In this document: in pieces, positions 50,298 to 58,775 of the stretch
Numbering within the stretch: position 1 is the first letter of the stretch
How the letters are laid out: every line of letters begins with the position of its first letter
Source of the DNA: Lachnospiraceae bacterium
GTDB lineage: Bacteria; Bacillota; Clostridia; Lachnospirales; Lachnospiraceae
Direction: 5' to 3'
NCBI GenBank assembly: GCA_015057635.1
Contig: SVEB01000086.1
Span: 1-64,000 of the forward strand
DNA length: 64,000 nucleotides
Notes under the pieces: model-generated
What the model saw: the letters and a program-made list of their open reading frames with translations, nothing else
What the model was told of the DNA's origin: nothing
Databases searched by the model: none
Program-made: the position numbers and the translations under genes

Positions 50298-51467
50298 ATG
50301 TTTCAACTACTTTTGGCAATAATATATCTAGCATTTATCAGCTTGGGTTTACCAGACTCTATGCTTGGAGCTGCTTGGCCTGATATGTATGTGGAGTTTG
50401 GAATTCCTTTTTCCTATGCGGGAATTCTTTCTGCAATAATTGCGGCTGGCACAATCGTATCTAGTCTGCAGAGTGACAGGCTGACTTTAAAACTTGGAAC
50501 AGGTAAGGTAACAGCAATCAGTGTCGCTATGACAGCGATCGCATTGTTTGGATTTTCGACTACTCATAACTTCTGGATTCTATGTCTATGGGCAATTCCT
50601 TACGGATTAGGTGGAGGTAGTGTAGATGCCTCGCTTAATAATTATGTTGCCCTTCATTATGAAAGCCGACATATGAGTTGGCTTCACTGTATGTGGGGAG
50701 TAGGAGCTGCTACAGGTCCATATATAATGGGCTATGCACTTACTGGTGGTCTGGGATGGAATAGCGGATATAGAATTGTATCCATGATGCAGATTGTATT
50801 AACGATTGCTTTATTTTTGAGTCTTCCGCTTTGGAAATCAAGAAATACTGAAACTAATATTGAAACTGCTGAGACTAGAAAACCAATGGCACTTAAAGAT
50901 GTATTACGAATTCGAGGTGCGAAGGAAGTGCTTATTTGTTTCTTCTGCTACTGTGCGATTGAACAGACAGCAGGTTTATGGGCTAGTTCCTATTTGAATC
51001 TCCATAAGGGAATACCTGTAGAAACCGCTGCGAGTTTCGCATCGATGTTCTATATTGGTATTACAGTTGGACGTGCAATCAGTGGATTTTTAACAATCAA
51101 ACTTTCAGATATAAAGATGATACGTCTTGGGCAGGGGTTGATACTGCTTGGTATTGTTATGATGTTAATCCCAATACATACATATGTTTCATTGGCTGGA
51201 CTTATTATGATAGGACTTGGATGTGCACCAATATATCCTTGTATTATTCATTCTACACCAGAACATTTTGGTGAAGATAAATCCCAGGCGGTAATAGGAG
51301 TCCAAATGGCCTTTGCATATATGGGAACACTGTGCATGCCCCCTTTGTTCGGAATGATAGCTAATGCGCTTAATGTATCGTTACTGCCAATATATTTATT
51401 GATCATAATGATCATTATGGTTCTTATGCATGAAGCATTAGTTAAAGTGACGGCAAAGAATGAATAG
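50298..51467 (+). CDS. Major facilitator superfamily transporter (element cargo)
   Basis: A 389-residue, 12-helix MFS protein: LPDSMLGAAWPDM in the first helices, SDRLTLKLGTGK in the 2-3 loop, LWAIPYGLGGGSVDASLNNYVALHYESRHMSWLHCMWGVGAATGP (resembling the FucP/YbjJ-type sugar or drug transporters), and GLGCAPIYPCIIHSTPEHFGED in the C-terminal half. GGAGGTATCA precedes the ATG. The 106-bp gap to the divergent AraC gene presumably holds the shared operator. A sugar, sugar alcohol or small metabolite is likely; nothing more can be said. Confidence 0.87.
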   Translation: MFQLLLAIIYLAFISLGLPDSMLGAAWPDMYVEFGIPFSYAGILSAIIAAGTIVSSLQSDRLTLKLGTGKVTAISVAMTAIALFGFSTTHNFWILCLWAIPYGLGGGSVDASLNNYVALHYESRHMSWLHCMWGVGAATGPYIMGYALTGGLGWNSGYRIVSMMQIVLTIALFLSLPLWKSRNTETNIETAETRKPMALKDVLRIRGAKEVLICFFCYCAIEQTAGLWASSYLNLHKGIPVETAASFASMFYIGITVGRAISGFLTIKLSDIKMIRLGQGLILLGIVMMLIPIHTYVSLAGLIMIGLGCAPIYPCIIHSTPEHFGEDKSQAVIGVQMAFAYMGTLCMPPLFGMIANALNVSLLPIYLLIIMIIMVLMHEALVKVTAKNE

Positions 51468-51551
51468 ACATGAAAATTGAAATTTTATCAATGTAAAGAA
51501 CTCGATAAATTCTAGTTTATCTTTCCTCTATAAAGCTGGCTAGTTATCTTA

Positions 51552-51627
51552 TGAGTACCCACTTGAGTACATAATAAATAGATGTGTTGGAACTCTCCTT
51601 TCTAAGCGGTTTTAGAGAGGCGAGTTC
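51552..51627. repeat. Right-end arm repeats and hairpin of element 2
   Basis: TGAGTAC at 51552-51558 and 51564-51570, then a GAACTC...GAGTTC hairpin at 51590-51627 (GAACTCTCCTTTCTAA / TTTTAGAGAGGCGAGTTC). Nearly the same 100 bp occurs at 1922-1997. Confidence 0.75.
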
Positions 51628-51629
51628 TT

Positions 51630-51650
51630 TTCGAATCCCGTCTCGTGCTT
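51630..51650 (+). other. attR: 21-bp repeat of tRNA-Gly 3' end
   Basis: Identical to 47850-47870 and to 2000-2020. It marks the right boundary of element 2. Confidence 0.88.
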
Positions 51651-51663
51651 CCTAATTAGAAAA

Positions 51664-51697
51664 AAGAAACTAGAAATTATCTAGTTTCTTTTTTTCC
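51664..51697. terminator. Displaced tRNA-Gly terminator
   Basis: AAGAAACTAGA / TCTAGTTTCTT with an AATTA loop and T-run, directly after attR. Probably the terminator of the tRNA-Gly gene before element 2 inserted. Confidence 0.8.
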
Positions 51698-51699
51698 TT

Positions 51700-52062
51700 A
51701 TGACGGAATATTTTTTAGTGGATTATGTGACGCCGGAAGGCAATTATGAGGGCTTCTTTGAAGAGGGCGGCATACGAATGTATCATATTGATGCAGATAT
51801 GAGTGAGGATAAATATGCAGGAAACTTTTTTACCTATGAAGGTTTCAGCCAATTTTATGATACAAGTTATCAGGGAAAGCGTGTGATTCGTCTTGTAAAT
51901 GACGGAGCAGGATTTTATCATCCAAATGATGTGATAGAATCCGGAGAGCCAGGGTTTGCCTGGTATGCGGAGGATGCGACCGAGACAGAAGAATCGGGAT
52001 TTTCTTTAACGGTAGGAGCAATAGTGGATGGTAAATGTGAAGTGACGGTTGATTGGAATTGA
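51700..52062 (+). pseudogene. C-terminal fragment of a secreted M6-like metallopeptidase
   Basis: 120 residues beginning TEYFLVDYVTPEGNYEGFFE and including GGIRMYHIDADMSE, IRLVNDGAGFYHPNDVIESGE and SGFSLTVGAIVDGKCEVTV. This pattern (EYFL-E-R, GI-YH-D, LV-ADG, F-SG-SL-I) is the C-terminal part of M6/immune-inhibitor-like surface peptidases. No catalytic HExxH region, signal peptide or ribosome site is present; the ATG comes straight out of the terminator. It is most likely the tail of a gene lost before or around the insertion at tRNA-Gly. Confidence 0.5.
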
Positions 52063-52260
52063 GAAAGATTAAGAAAGATATATATGCGAGGAAAATACCA
52101 GTAGCAAAATAAAAAGAAAAGAGCTGAAAGGAATACGATGAAGAGAAAAGATAAAGATGAAAAGATGAAAAGAAAAAGCATGTTGGATTTAGTCTAATAA
52201 CCTTACCTCCTGTAAGAAAATGGTATAATAAAATAAACGATCAGGATAGGAGAAGAAAAT

Positions 52261-53061
52261 ATGGATGTTATAGAGATTAAAAATAAGCTGGTACAGGAAT
52301 TGTGCGAAAGTGATAAGATTCAGGGAATTGGACAGACGGGAGATCTGAATTCCCCATTGGTGCCTGGCAACAGTGATATTGATATGTTTGTTTTATGTAC
52401 TGCCATCCCCACTGAAGAGGAGAGAAAGAATGTCTATTTAAAACATGCAGACGAATATTCCCAGTGTCAGATGAATGTGTGCAACGGTGGAATATGGGGA
52501 TACGGTGATATACTAATCATTGACGGAATTGATGTGATGTTTATGTATTTTACAATGGAAGAGATGCAAGACTATTTGGATGAGATTTTAGCGGGAAAGC
52601 ATCTAAACCGGGAAGGCGGATTCTATCCGGTAGGGCGATTGTCTACGGTCGAAAATATTCATATTTTATATGAAAAGGATCAGGCATGGACATCATTTCA
52701 GCAAAAGGTTAAGAAACATCCGAAAGATTTATTTCAGAAAATGTTTGATTTCCATATTTCCAATGTATTGGATGAGGAAGATTTAGGACGAGTGCTCCTA
52801 CGTAAAGAAGTGCTGTTTTATCATAGTGTGCTGGAAAGCGCTCTGGATCATTTACTACAAGCATTATTTGCAGCAAATTCGGTGTATTTTCCAAGCAGAA
52901 AAAGAACCGAGCAGTACATAAAGAAATTTGAGAATAAGCCGGATCAGTGCTATGAGCGATTATTAGGAATCATAGAAAATTCCATTTCTGCTGATACGAT
53001 TGAAAAGTCAGTGGAAGAACTAAGAAAGATTACAGCGGATATCAAAAAGCTCAGAAAATAA
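52261..53061 (+). CDS. Nucleotidyltransferase-domain protein
   Basis: A 266-residue protein whose N-terminus (GQTGDLNSPLVPGNSDIDMFVL) matches the nucleotidyltransferase fold motif GS/TG...SDxD, with two metal-binding Asp residues, and a third acidic position in DGIDVMFMYF. The rest is helical (DLFQKMFDFHISNVL...). Relatives include aminoglycoside nucleotidyltransferases and MNT-type toxin-antitoxin proteins. The substrate is unknown, and no HEPN partner gene lies next to it. AGGAGAAGAAAAT precedes the ATG; TATAAT at 52224-52229 is a likely -10. Confidence 0.8.
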   Translation: MDVIEIKNKLVQELCESDKIQGIGQTGDLNSPLVPGNSDIDMFVLCTAIPTEEERKNVYLKHADEYSQCQMNVCNGGIWGYGDILIIDGIDVMFMYFTMEEMQDYLDEILAGKHLNREGGFYPVGRLSTVENIHILYEKDQAWTSFQQKVKKHPKDLFQKMFDFHISNVLDEEDLGRVLLRKEVLFYHSVLESALDHLLQALFAANSVYFPSRKRTEQYIKKFENKPDQCYERLLGIIENSISADTIEKSVEELRKITADIKKLRK

Positions 53062-53157
53062 AACAGGCGGTTCATCCTAAAGATCATGCTGTCCGTCAGT
53101 AAAATGGCTGAATGGAATCAAAATGTGATACCCTCAGTAAGAATGAAAGTAAAAAAA

Positions 53158-53212
53158 CGAAGGTCTTCGATCATCAGACAGTGTTATGCTGTCCGTTAAT
53201 CGAAGACCTTCG
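53158..53212. repeat. Palindrome family, copy E (inner hairpin only; between convergent genes)
   Basis: CGAAGGTCTTCGAT-cATCAGACAG, loop TGTTATG, then CTGTCcGtt-ATCGAAGACCTTCG. It has the family cap (CAGACAG, 7-base loop, CTGTC) and its own inner stem, but not the conserved middle block or outer stem. It lies between the convergent nucleotidyltransferase and chemoreceptor genes and has an A7 run on the left. Confidence 0.75.
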
Positions 53213-53242
53213 ATGTTATTACGGGTTTATTTCGTATATCTA

Positions 53243-54862
53243 TTAGTTTTTAATATGGAACTGCCCGATCAGGTCCGTCATGGATTTTGCTTCGTTCGTA
53301 AGTTCCTCGCTGGAAGCGGAAGCCTGTTGAGCGGCTGCGGCGTTTGTCTGAACAACCTGGCTGATCTGTTCAATGCCGGAATCAAGCTGCTTCATAGCAT
53401 CTGCCTGTTCATTGCTTGCATTTGCAACTTCTGCAATTTTGATTGCGATTGTATTGGCATTTCCTACTACACTTTCCAGGTTTACAGCAGTAAGGTTTGC
53501 AACGGTTTTTCCGTCTTCTACCGCGTGTAAAGTCGCTTCGATATATTCGCTTGTAGTCTTGGCTGCTTCTGCACATTGACTGGCAAGGTTGCTTACTTCA
53601 TTCGCAACGATCGCAAAGCCTTTTCCGGCTTCTCCCGCTCTTGCTGCTTCGATGGAAGCATTCAGGGAAAGCAGGTTGGTCTGAGAAGCGATGTTGTTAA
53701 TCGTATCAATGATTGTTTTAATCTTTTCAGAAGTTTCATTAATTGTTTCCATTGCAATCAGGACTTCTTTCATCTTTTCGTTCCCATTTACAATGCCTTC
53801 TGTTACATCAGTCACTTCTTTGCTGATTTCAACAGCGGCCTGTGCATTCATGAAAATGCGGTCTGTTACATCATTCACTGTTGCGGATAATTCTTCAACA
53901 GCAGCGGCCTGGTCGGTTGCGCCTTCTGCAATCAGCTGGCTGGATGCTGCAATCTGAGAGGAGCCTTCTAATACTTCAGCTCCTACATGTCTGATCTGTT
54001 TCATGCTGTCAGAAATCTTAGCTGTGAAATCGGAAAGGGATGTTTCAATATTTTTAAAATCGCCGACAAACTCATGCTGGAACTGAACATTGAAATCGCC
54101 ATCGGCCATGGTCGCCATAGCAGTATCAATATCCTTGATATAAAGGCTTAAGGATGAAATGGATTCTCGAAGGCTGTCAGCGACTGCGCCAAGTTCATCT
54201 CCACTCGTATAGTCAATGGTTACATGAAGGTTTCCAAGTGCTAGCTGCTTTGTGGCATACTCCATTTCATTTAATGGATTTATAATACTGGACGCTAAAT
54301 TTTTGCCCATTCTTCTGGAGAAGACAAAAGCAGATATAGATATAGTAAGCAGAATTAGTTCTGCGACAATCTGAATGATAATATTGTTAATAAGTTTCGT
54401 TTTGGCATCAGAGTCCGCCTCCGCGCCTGATAAGTCAAGGGCATCGGCCAGTATTTCCGAGGTATCATTAAAAGTAGAATCGAAATAGGTGATCGCTTCC
54501 TGAATCTCGGAGCGTTCAATCAGATCAAACAGGGTAGCTGTATCGACCTTAAAATTCTGGAATGCATCCGGCAAGGTATTCAAGATGTCTGTATTCTTTA
54601 AATTAGTGCAAATGAGATTGATGTAGCCTTCTATTTTTACAAAACGTTCTTCAACGTTCTCTCTCTGGATTTTGGTGACCGTATCATCGTTGCTTATTAC
54701 AGCCCATAGAATTCGTTTGTTAATGGTCTGGATATCTCTACGGATCTCCATCTGGTTTTTTGTGGTCTGGTACTGAACGCGATAAAAGGTCGTCAGATTA
54801 TTTACGATTAGTAAAAATGCAATAAACGAAAAGATCATCATAAAAATGATAATGTTTGACAT
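53243..54862 (-). CDS. Methyl-accepting chemotaxis protein (possible start-codon loss)
   Basis: A chemoreceptor with helix 1 (residues 1-20), an extracytoplasmic four-helix-bundle-like sensor (about 25-165), helix 2 (about 168-185), HAMP (to about 240) and a signalling domain with the tip [36 protein letters not shown]. The first ATG in frame (54862, 539 residues) has no ribosome site. In frame 19 codons further up, AGG (54919-54917) stands where AAGGAGGAAAT would place a start codon, and the sequence between codes for a normal receptor N-terminus ([16 protein letters not shown]). An ATG-to-AGG change is suspected. Confidence 0.9.
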   Translation of the reverse strand: MSNIIIFMMIFSFIAFLLIVNNLTTFYRVQYQTTKNQMEIRRDIQTINKRILWAVISNDDTVTKIQRENVEERFVKIEGYINLICTNLKNTDILNTLPDAFQNFKVDTATLFDLIERSEIQEAITYFDSTFNDTSEILADALDLSGAEADSDAKTKLINNIIIQIVAELILLTISISAFVFSRRMGKNLASSIINPLNEMEYATKQLALGNLHVTIDYTSGDELGAVADSLRESISSLSLYIKDIDTAMATMADGDFNVQFQHEFVGDFKNIETSLSDFTAKISDSMKQIRHVGAEVLEGSSQIAASSQLIAEGATDQAAAVEELSATVNDVTDRIFMNAQAAVEISKEVTDVTEGIVNGNEKMKEVLIAMETINETSEKIKTIIDTINNIASQTNLLSLNASIEAARAGEAGKGFAIVANEVSNLASQCAEAAKTTSEYIEATLHAVEDGKTVANLTAVNLESVVGNANTIAIKIAEVANASNEQADAMKQLDSGIEQISQVVQTNAAAAQQASASSEELTNEAKSMTDLIGQFHIKN

Positions 54863-55069
54863 GTAACGAAATGCATGTTTCAGTCGGTCAGAAATTTTTA
54901 GATTAAGTAATTTGTTCCTATTTCCTCCTTAGTAAAAAAATGAGAGTGGAATTACAAACTCATTTTGATATGCATTGTTAGATTATAATTCCATATAAAC
55001 CAAATTAAAACAATAAAATAGGAAAAAACAAATAAAAGGTGAGAATATATACTACAAAAGGGACGAAAG

Positions 55070-55116
55070 AAAAGAGGACAAGGAAGAACCATGGTTCTTT
55101 CTTGTCCTCTTTTAAA
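55070..55116. terminator. Strong bidirectional terminator
   Basis: AAAAGAGGACAAGgAAGAACC / GGTTCTTtCTTGTCCTCTTT with almost no loop, 3' of the DUF975 gene. Confidence 0.85.
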
Positions 55117-55125
55117 TTATTATAA

Positions 55126-55905
55126 TTAAAAGGAATCTCTTTCATTCACGATATGTCCGTCATAGTAAAAGGAATCTTTTCCATTTCCATGGAAATTATT
55201 CTGACGTGTCAGCTCCAGATAGAAAGCAGTCTCGGTTGCAGTAAAGTATGGTGTTATGAATAAAAAGCCAATACCAAGAGTGAGGGCACCGACGAGCATC
55301 CATCCGATAAAGCTTAAATGAAGAATAAACAGGTTGAGTTTCTGACCTTTCATTAATTGTCTGGATTCATTGATTGCTTCCATAATATCCATATCCGGAT
55401 TTTCTGCCATCAGATAGGGTGCCATGCTGTAACTGTATCCGGCGATGATTCCGGGGATGAAAAGCAGCAGGGACCATAGGAAAATAAAAATCATCATAAC
55501 AATACGAAGACCGAATGCTTTTCCAATAATGTCAAAACGAGAGAACAGAGTGGATACGCTGACATCTTTTCCGTTTAACAGATTAATATAAAACAGACTG
55601 TGTCCAAGTTCAACTGCTGCACCAATAATGAACAGTATAATCGCAGCAATGACCAAAAATACAAAGATGCTGCTTAAGAAAGCAAATAAGCCATTTAACC
55701 ATGGAAATGTATGGGCGAGACCGGAAAAGGAAGAACCGCCATCGTTTAACTCCCATCGGCTGCCGGAAGCGGCATTACCGGAGTTGGAATTGTTCAAGCC
55801 GGCACCCAGCAGTGTGGCGATGAGGGATACAAGCACGGCTAACGGCCAGCGACCGGAAAGGGCAGCCTGAGCGGTCTGTTTGTATTCAGATGTTGTGGAA
55901 TTCAT
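55126..55905 (-). CDS. DUF975-family membrane protein
   Basis: A 259-residue protein starting MNSTTSEYKQTAQAALSGRWPLAVLVSLIATLL, the typical N-terminus of DUF975, with about five to six transmembrane segments (FLVIAAIILFIIGAAVELGHSLF, GLRIVMMIFIFLWSLLLFIPGIIAGYSYSMAPYLM, LFILHLSFIGWMLVGALTLGIGFLF) and the ESRQLMKGQK loop. Function of the family is unknown. An Asn/Gly/Ser-rich loop (residues 36-60) faces outside or inside. GCGAGGTAATTTT precedes the ATG. Transcribed alone. Confidence 0.85.
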   Translation of the reverse strand: MNSTTSEYKQTAQAALSGRWPLAVLVSLIATLLGAGLNNSNSGNAASGSRWELNDGGSSFSGLAHTFPWLNGLFAFLSSIFVFLVIAAIILFIIGAAVELGHSLFYINLLNGKDVSVSTLFSRFDIIGKAFGLRIVMMIFIFLWSLLLFIPGIIAGYSYSMAPYLMAENPDMDIMEAINESRQLMKGQKLNLFILHLSFIGWMLVGALTLGIGFLFITPYFTATETAFYLELTRQNNFHGNGKDSFYYDGHIVNERDSF

Positions 55906-56185
55906 AAAATTACCTCGCTATGTAATAGTTTTATAATTGTTTTAGATTCTATTTCTTTAAGTTCTGAATAGAACCGATATTTGCTTTATTTTAAGATGAA
56001 ATTCAAAAAATTACAATAAGAGAATAATTAAAAACATATTAAAAATTCTGCTTTTGAATCTGGGGCATTCCAGACATTGATGCAGGTGAATGCAACCGTA
56101 GAGTTTGACGGATCAGCAATATGATAATAAAATAAAGAATAACAAAACGGTTAGAAATAAATCAGTAAGAAAGATTGGAAGAAGA

Positions 56186-56905
56186 ATGAATATTTTAATT
56201 GTAAATGATGATGGAATTTTTGCAGAAGGAATTAAGGAACTGGCAGCTGCCGCAGTTGCATTTGGAAAGGTTACAGTGGTGGCGCCGGCATCTCAATGCA
56301 GTGCGATGTCTCACTGCATTACGGTAAGAGGAGATCTTACGGTAAAAAAAGAAAGCTTTCCGGTTCACTTGGTAGAAGCGTACAGCGTAAGCGGTACACC
56401 GGCGGACTGTGTGAAAGTAGCGATGCAGCATCTGTTAAAGGAAAAGCCGGATATTGTATTTTCCGGTATTAATTTTGGCTATAATGTGGGGGTTGATATC
56501 TTATATTCCGGTACCGTGGGAGCGGCTATGGAAGCATTGGTGTATCAGATTCCGGCTATTGCATTTTCCATGGATGTGGGCGGAAACTATGAGATTGTTC
56601 ACAAGTTCCTCAAGCCAATCATAGAAAAACTGCTTAAGAAAGAAATCGGTCAGGGAGAGATGTGGAATGTGAATTTTCCAACTTGTGCAGTGTCTGAGTG
56701 CAAGGGGATCAAGGAAGACTGTAAGCCGGCAAGGATTTCTTTTTATAAGGATGATTTCAGAATGGAAGAACAAGGAGCTGGGGAATGGAAGCTGTATCCG
56801 TTAAGCAACCGCGCGATGAACTGGGAAGAAGGCACGGATATTGATGCGGTGGAACATAACTATATAGCAATCGGCAAATTAAAAAATGAGATTTTATTCG
56901 GATAG
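56186..56905 (+). CDS. surE: 5'-nucleotidase SurE
   Basis: A 239-residue SurE protein: MNILIVNDDGIFAEGIKELA (metal ligands D8 and D9), VVAPASQCSAMSHCIT with the conserved Ser, SGTPADCV and FSGINFGYNVGVDILYSGTVGAAMEA (Asn metal ligand). It hydrolyses nucleoside 5'- or 3'-monophosphates and short polyphosphate under stress. The frame is open 27 codons upstream, but the conserved N-terminus begins at the ATG at 56186, preceded by TTGGAAGAAGA. Monocistronic, with a terminator at 56911. Confidence 0.93.
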   Translation: MNILIVNDDGIFAEGIKELAAAAVAFGKVTVVAPASQCSAMSHCITVRGDLTVKKESFPVHLVEAYSVSGTPADCVKVAMQHLLKEKPDIVFSGINFGYNVGVDILYSGTVGAAMEALVYQIPAIAFSMDVGGNYEIVHKFLKPIIEKLLKKEIGQGEMWNVNFPTCAVSECKGIKEDCKPARISFYKDDFRMEEQGAGEWKLYPLSNRAMNWEEGTDIDAVEHNYIAIGKLKNEILFG

Positions 56906-56910
56906 AATAT

Positions 56911-56962
56911 AAAAGAAAGGGCAGCCCGCTGCGAAGATGCGGGGCGGCCCTTTCTTTTGTAT
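56911..56962. terminator. Intrinsic terminator after surE
   Basis: AAAGAAAGGGCaGCCCGC / GCGGGGcGGCCCTTTCTTT with a TGCGAAGAT loop and T-run. Confidence 0.88.
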
Positions 56963-57030
56963 GCTGCCATGTTTATTTTTTGAATAAAAGTCAGATAATA
57001 CCTCTATATCAAGAAGAAAGAGGCGTTATT

Positions 57031-58287
57031 ATGGCAGAGGAAATCAGGTTACCACATGAAAAGGGGTTAGACCATACCATGGATTTGTTACGGGAAGGAT
57101 ATCTGTTCCTTTCCAATCGAAGAGAGAGCCTTCACTCCCAATATTTCACCGTCCGGCTGATGGGAAAGAAGATGATCTGCTTAAATGGAAAAGAGGCAGC
57201 AGCATTATTTTACAGGGAAGATTATTTTAAAAGACAGGGCGTTGCACCGATGCGAGTTCAGAAGACACTGTTCGGCAAGTCCGCAATCCAGGGCTTAGAC
57301 GGGGAGGAACATAAGAGGAGGAAGGAACTGTTTATGACCCTTCTTACCGGCGAGTATGAAGACCGGCTTCTTGCCATTATTGCAACAAAACTGGAGAATG
57401 CGCTGACTGGCTTTGAAAAAAGGGAGACCATCAATCTGTTTCGTGAAAGCAGGTCGATCCTATTGCAGTCAGTTTGTGAGTGGGCCGGAATTCCACTGAA
57501 AGAGAAGGAAAAGAATCAGCTGATCCGGGATTTCACGCTGATGATTTATTCCTTTGGAAGAGTAGGGAAAGTATATCGGGAAGGCAAGAAAGCCAGAAAA
57601 CGTGTAGAAGCCTGGGTACAAAACGTGGTGGAGGCCGTGCGTTTAGGTCACTACAAAGCAGATAAAGAATCTCCGCTTGTCTTTGTATGCAGCTACCAGG
57701 ATTCAAACGGAAACCTGTTAGATGCCAATATGGCAGCAATCGAGCTAATCAATCTGCTTCGTCCGATTTTTGCGATCGCCACCTATGTAGTATTCACCGC
57801 CCTTGCTTTAAAAGAGCATCCGGAATGCAAAGAAGCCTTAGAAGGATCGGATCCGGTAAGCCTTCACTATTTCTGTCAGGAAGTCCGCAGATACTATCCA
57901 TTCAGTCCATTTATCGGAGCAAAAGTCAAAAAGAATTTCATTTGGAAAGGAATCCGTTTTCCAAAAGGCACCATTGTCCTTCTGGATCTTTACGGAACCG
58001 ATCATGATCCTGCCATCTGGGGCAACCCATTTGAATTCTGGCCTTCCCGTTTTGACAAGCGCGAGGGCGGCCTGTATGATTTCATCCCTCAGGGAGGCGG
58101 CAACATTCGAAAAGGCCACCGCTGTGCCGGTGACATGATTACCGTAAAAATAATGGAACTATTCCTAAATGCCCTGGCTAACAAAATCACCTACACCATC
58201 CCTGACCAGGACCTTTCCTATTCCCTGTCCCAAATCCCAACCCTTCCGTCCAGCGGTTTCATCATGGAAAATGTAAAACGTAAATAA
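57031..58287 (+). CDS. CYP152-family cytochrome P450 (fatty-acid peroxygenase)
   Basis: A 418-residue P450, the same length as B. subtilis BS-beta (CYP152A1). Features: I-helix IELINLLRPIFAIATYV with the Arg-Pro pair that binds the fatty-acid carboxylate instead of the usual acid-alcohol pair; QEVRRYYPFSPF (ExxR); haem loop FIPQGGGNIRKGHRCAG with ligand Cys about 365. At the position deciding decarboxylation versus hydroxylation it has Gln (SAIQGLDG), as in BS-beta rather than the His of OleT. Such enzymes use H2O2 and need no redox partner. Upstream in-frame codons are ignored because AAAGAGG precedes the ATG at 57031. Confidence 0.93.
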   Translation: MAEEIRLPHEKGLDHTMDLLREGYLFLSNRRESLHSQYFTVRLMGKKMICLNGKEAAALFYREDYFKRQGVAPMRVQKTLFGKSAIQGLDGEEHKRRKELFMTLLTGEYEDRLLAIIATKLENALTGFEKRETINLFRESRSILLQSVCEWAGIPLKEKEKNQLIRDFTLMIYSFGRVGKVYREGKKARKRVEAWVQNVVEAVRLGHYKADKESPLVFVCSYQDSNGNLLDANMAAIELINLLRPIFAIATYVVFTALALKEHPECKEALEGSDPVSLHYFCQEVRRYYPFSPFIGAKVKKNFIWKGIRFPKGTIVLLDLYGTDHDPAIWGNPFEFWPSRFDKREGGLYDFIPQGGGNIRKGHRCAGDMITVKIMELFLNALANKITYTIPDQDLSYSLSQIPTLPSSGFIMENVKRK

Positions 58288-58533
58288 ATATTTTTTAATC
58301 GTTATCATAATCCCTCCCTCCTTAACCATGCAATCAACAAGTTAACCTCCCGCCAAATGAAATCTGTTCTCTCCTATACAAACTCTTAAACCGTATTCCA
58401 GTCCCAAAATGAATCGAAATGTCAGCAATTCACTCATTCAACAGATATCTATTTGGAAGTCTATTTGTTTTCTAACGTACATTCGCTTCATTCGAATCAA
58501 GAAATAAGATGAAACAATGAGGCACAACCAAAA

Positions 58534-58757
58534 CAAGAAGAAGAGCGGAGGGAAGAGATGGCGGGGGCCGCAGCGTGATGTGTTCCGGAATGTCCGGCTC
58601 ATGACGAACCAAAAGGGCTTCCTTCTTTGAATAGCAGACAGTGATTTCCTGTCTGATAGGCAAAGAAGGAAGCCCTTTTTATCCGCTCATGCGTCCGAAC
58701 ATTCGGAACACATCACGCTGCGGCCCCCGCCGTCTCTTCCCTCCGCTCTTCTTCTGT
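58534..58757. repeat. Long palindrome family, copy D (full length; between convergent genes)
   Basis: A 224-bp palindrome. Outer stem of about 48 bp (AGAAGAGCGGAGGGAAGAGA...GCGTGATGTGTTCC) with one mismatch; the middle block (GGAATGTCCGGCTCATG then ACGAAC against CGCTCATGCGTCCGAACATTC) with conserved bulges; AAAAGG / CCTTTTT; inner stem GGCTTCCTTCTTTG; cap CAGACAG-TGATTTC-CTGTCTG. It lies between the convergent P450 and 75-residue protein genes. The rest of the 488-bp gap is AT-rich and featureless. Confidence 0.9.
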
Positions 58758-58775
58758 CCGTCTCTACCTACCTAC

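Larger units (their letters stand above)
47850..51650. mobile_element. tRNA-Gly integrative element 2 (about 3.8 kb, decayed integrases, AraC/MFS cargo)
   Basis: Bounded by 21-bp direct repeats at 47850-47870 (inside tRNA-Gly) and 51630-51650. It contains its own terminator right after the tRNA, paired TGAGTAC repeats at both ends, integrase remnants reading toward the tRNA end, then an AraC regulator and a divergent MFS gene. No replication or transfer genes are present. Integrase frames are broken and fused, so it is probably immobile unless helped by an element such as number 1. Confidence 0.85.
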
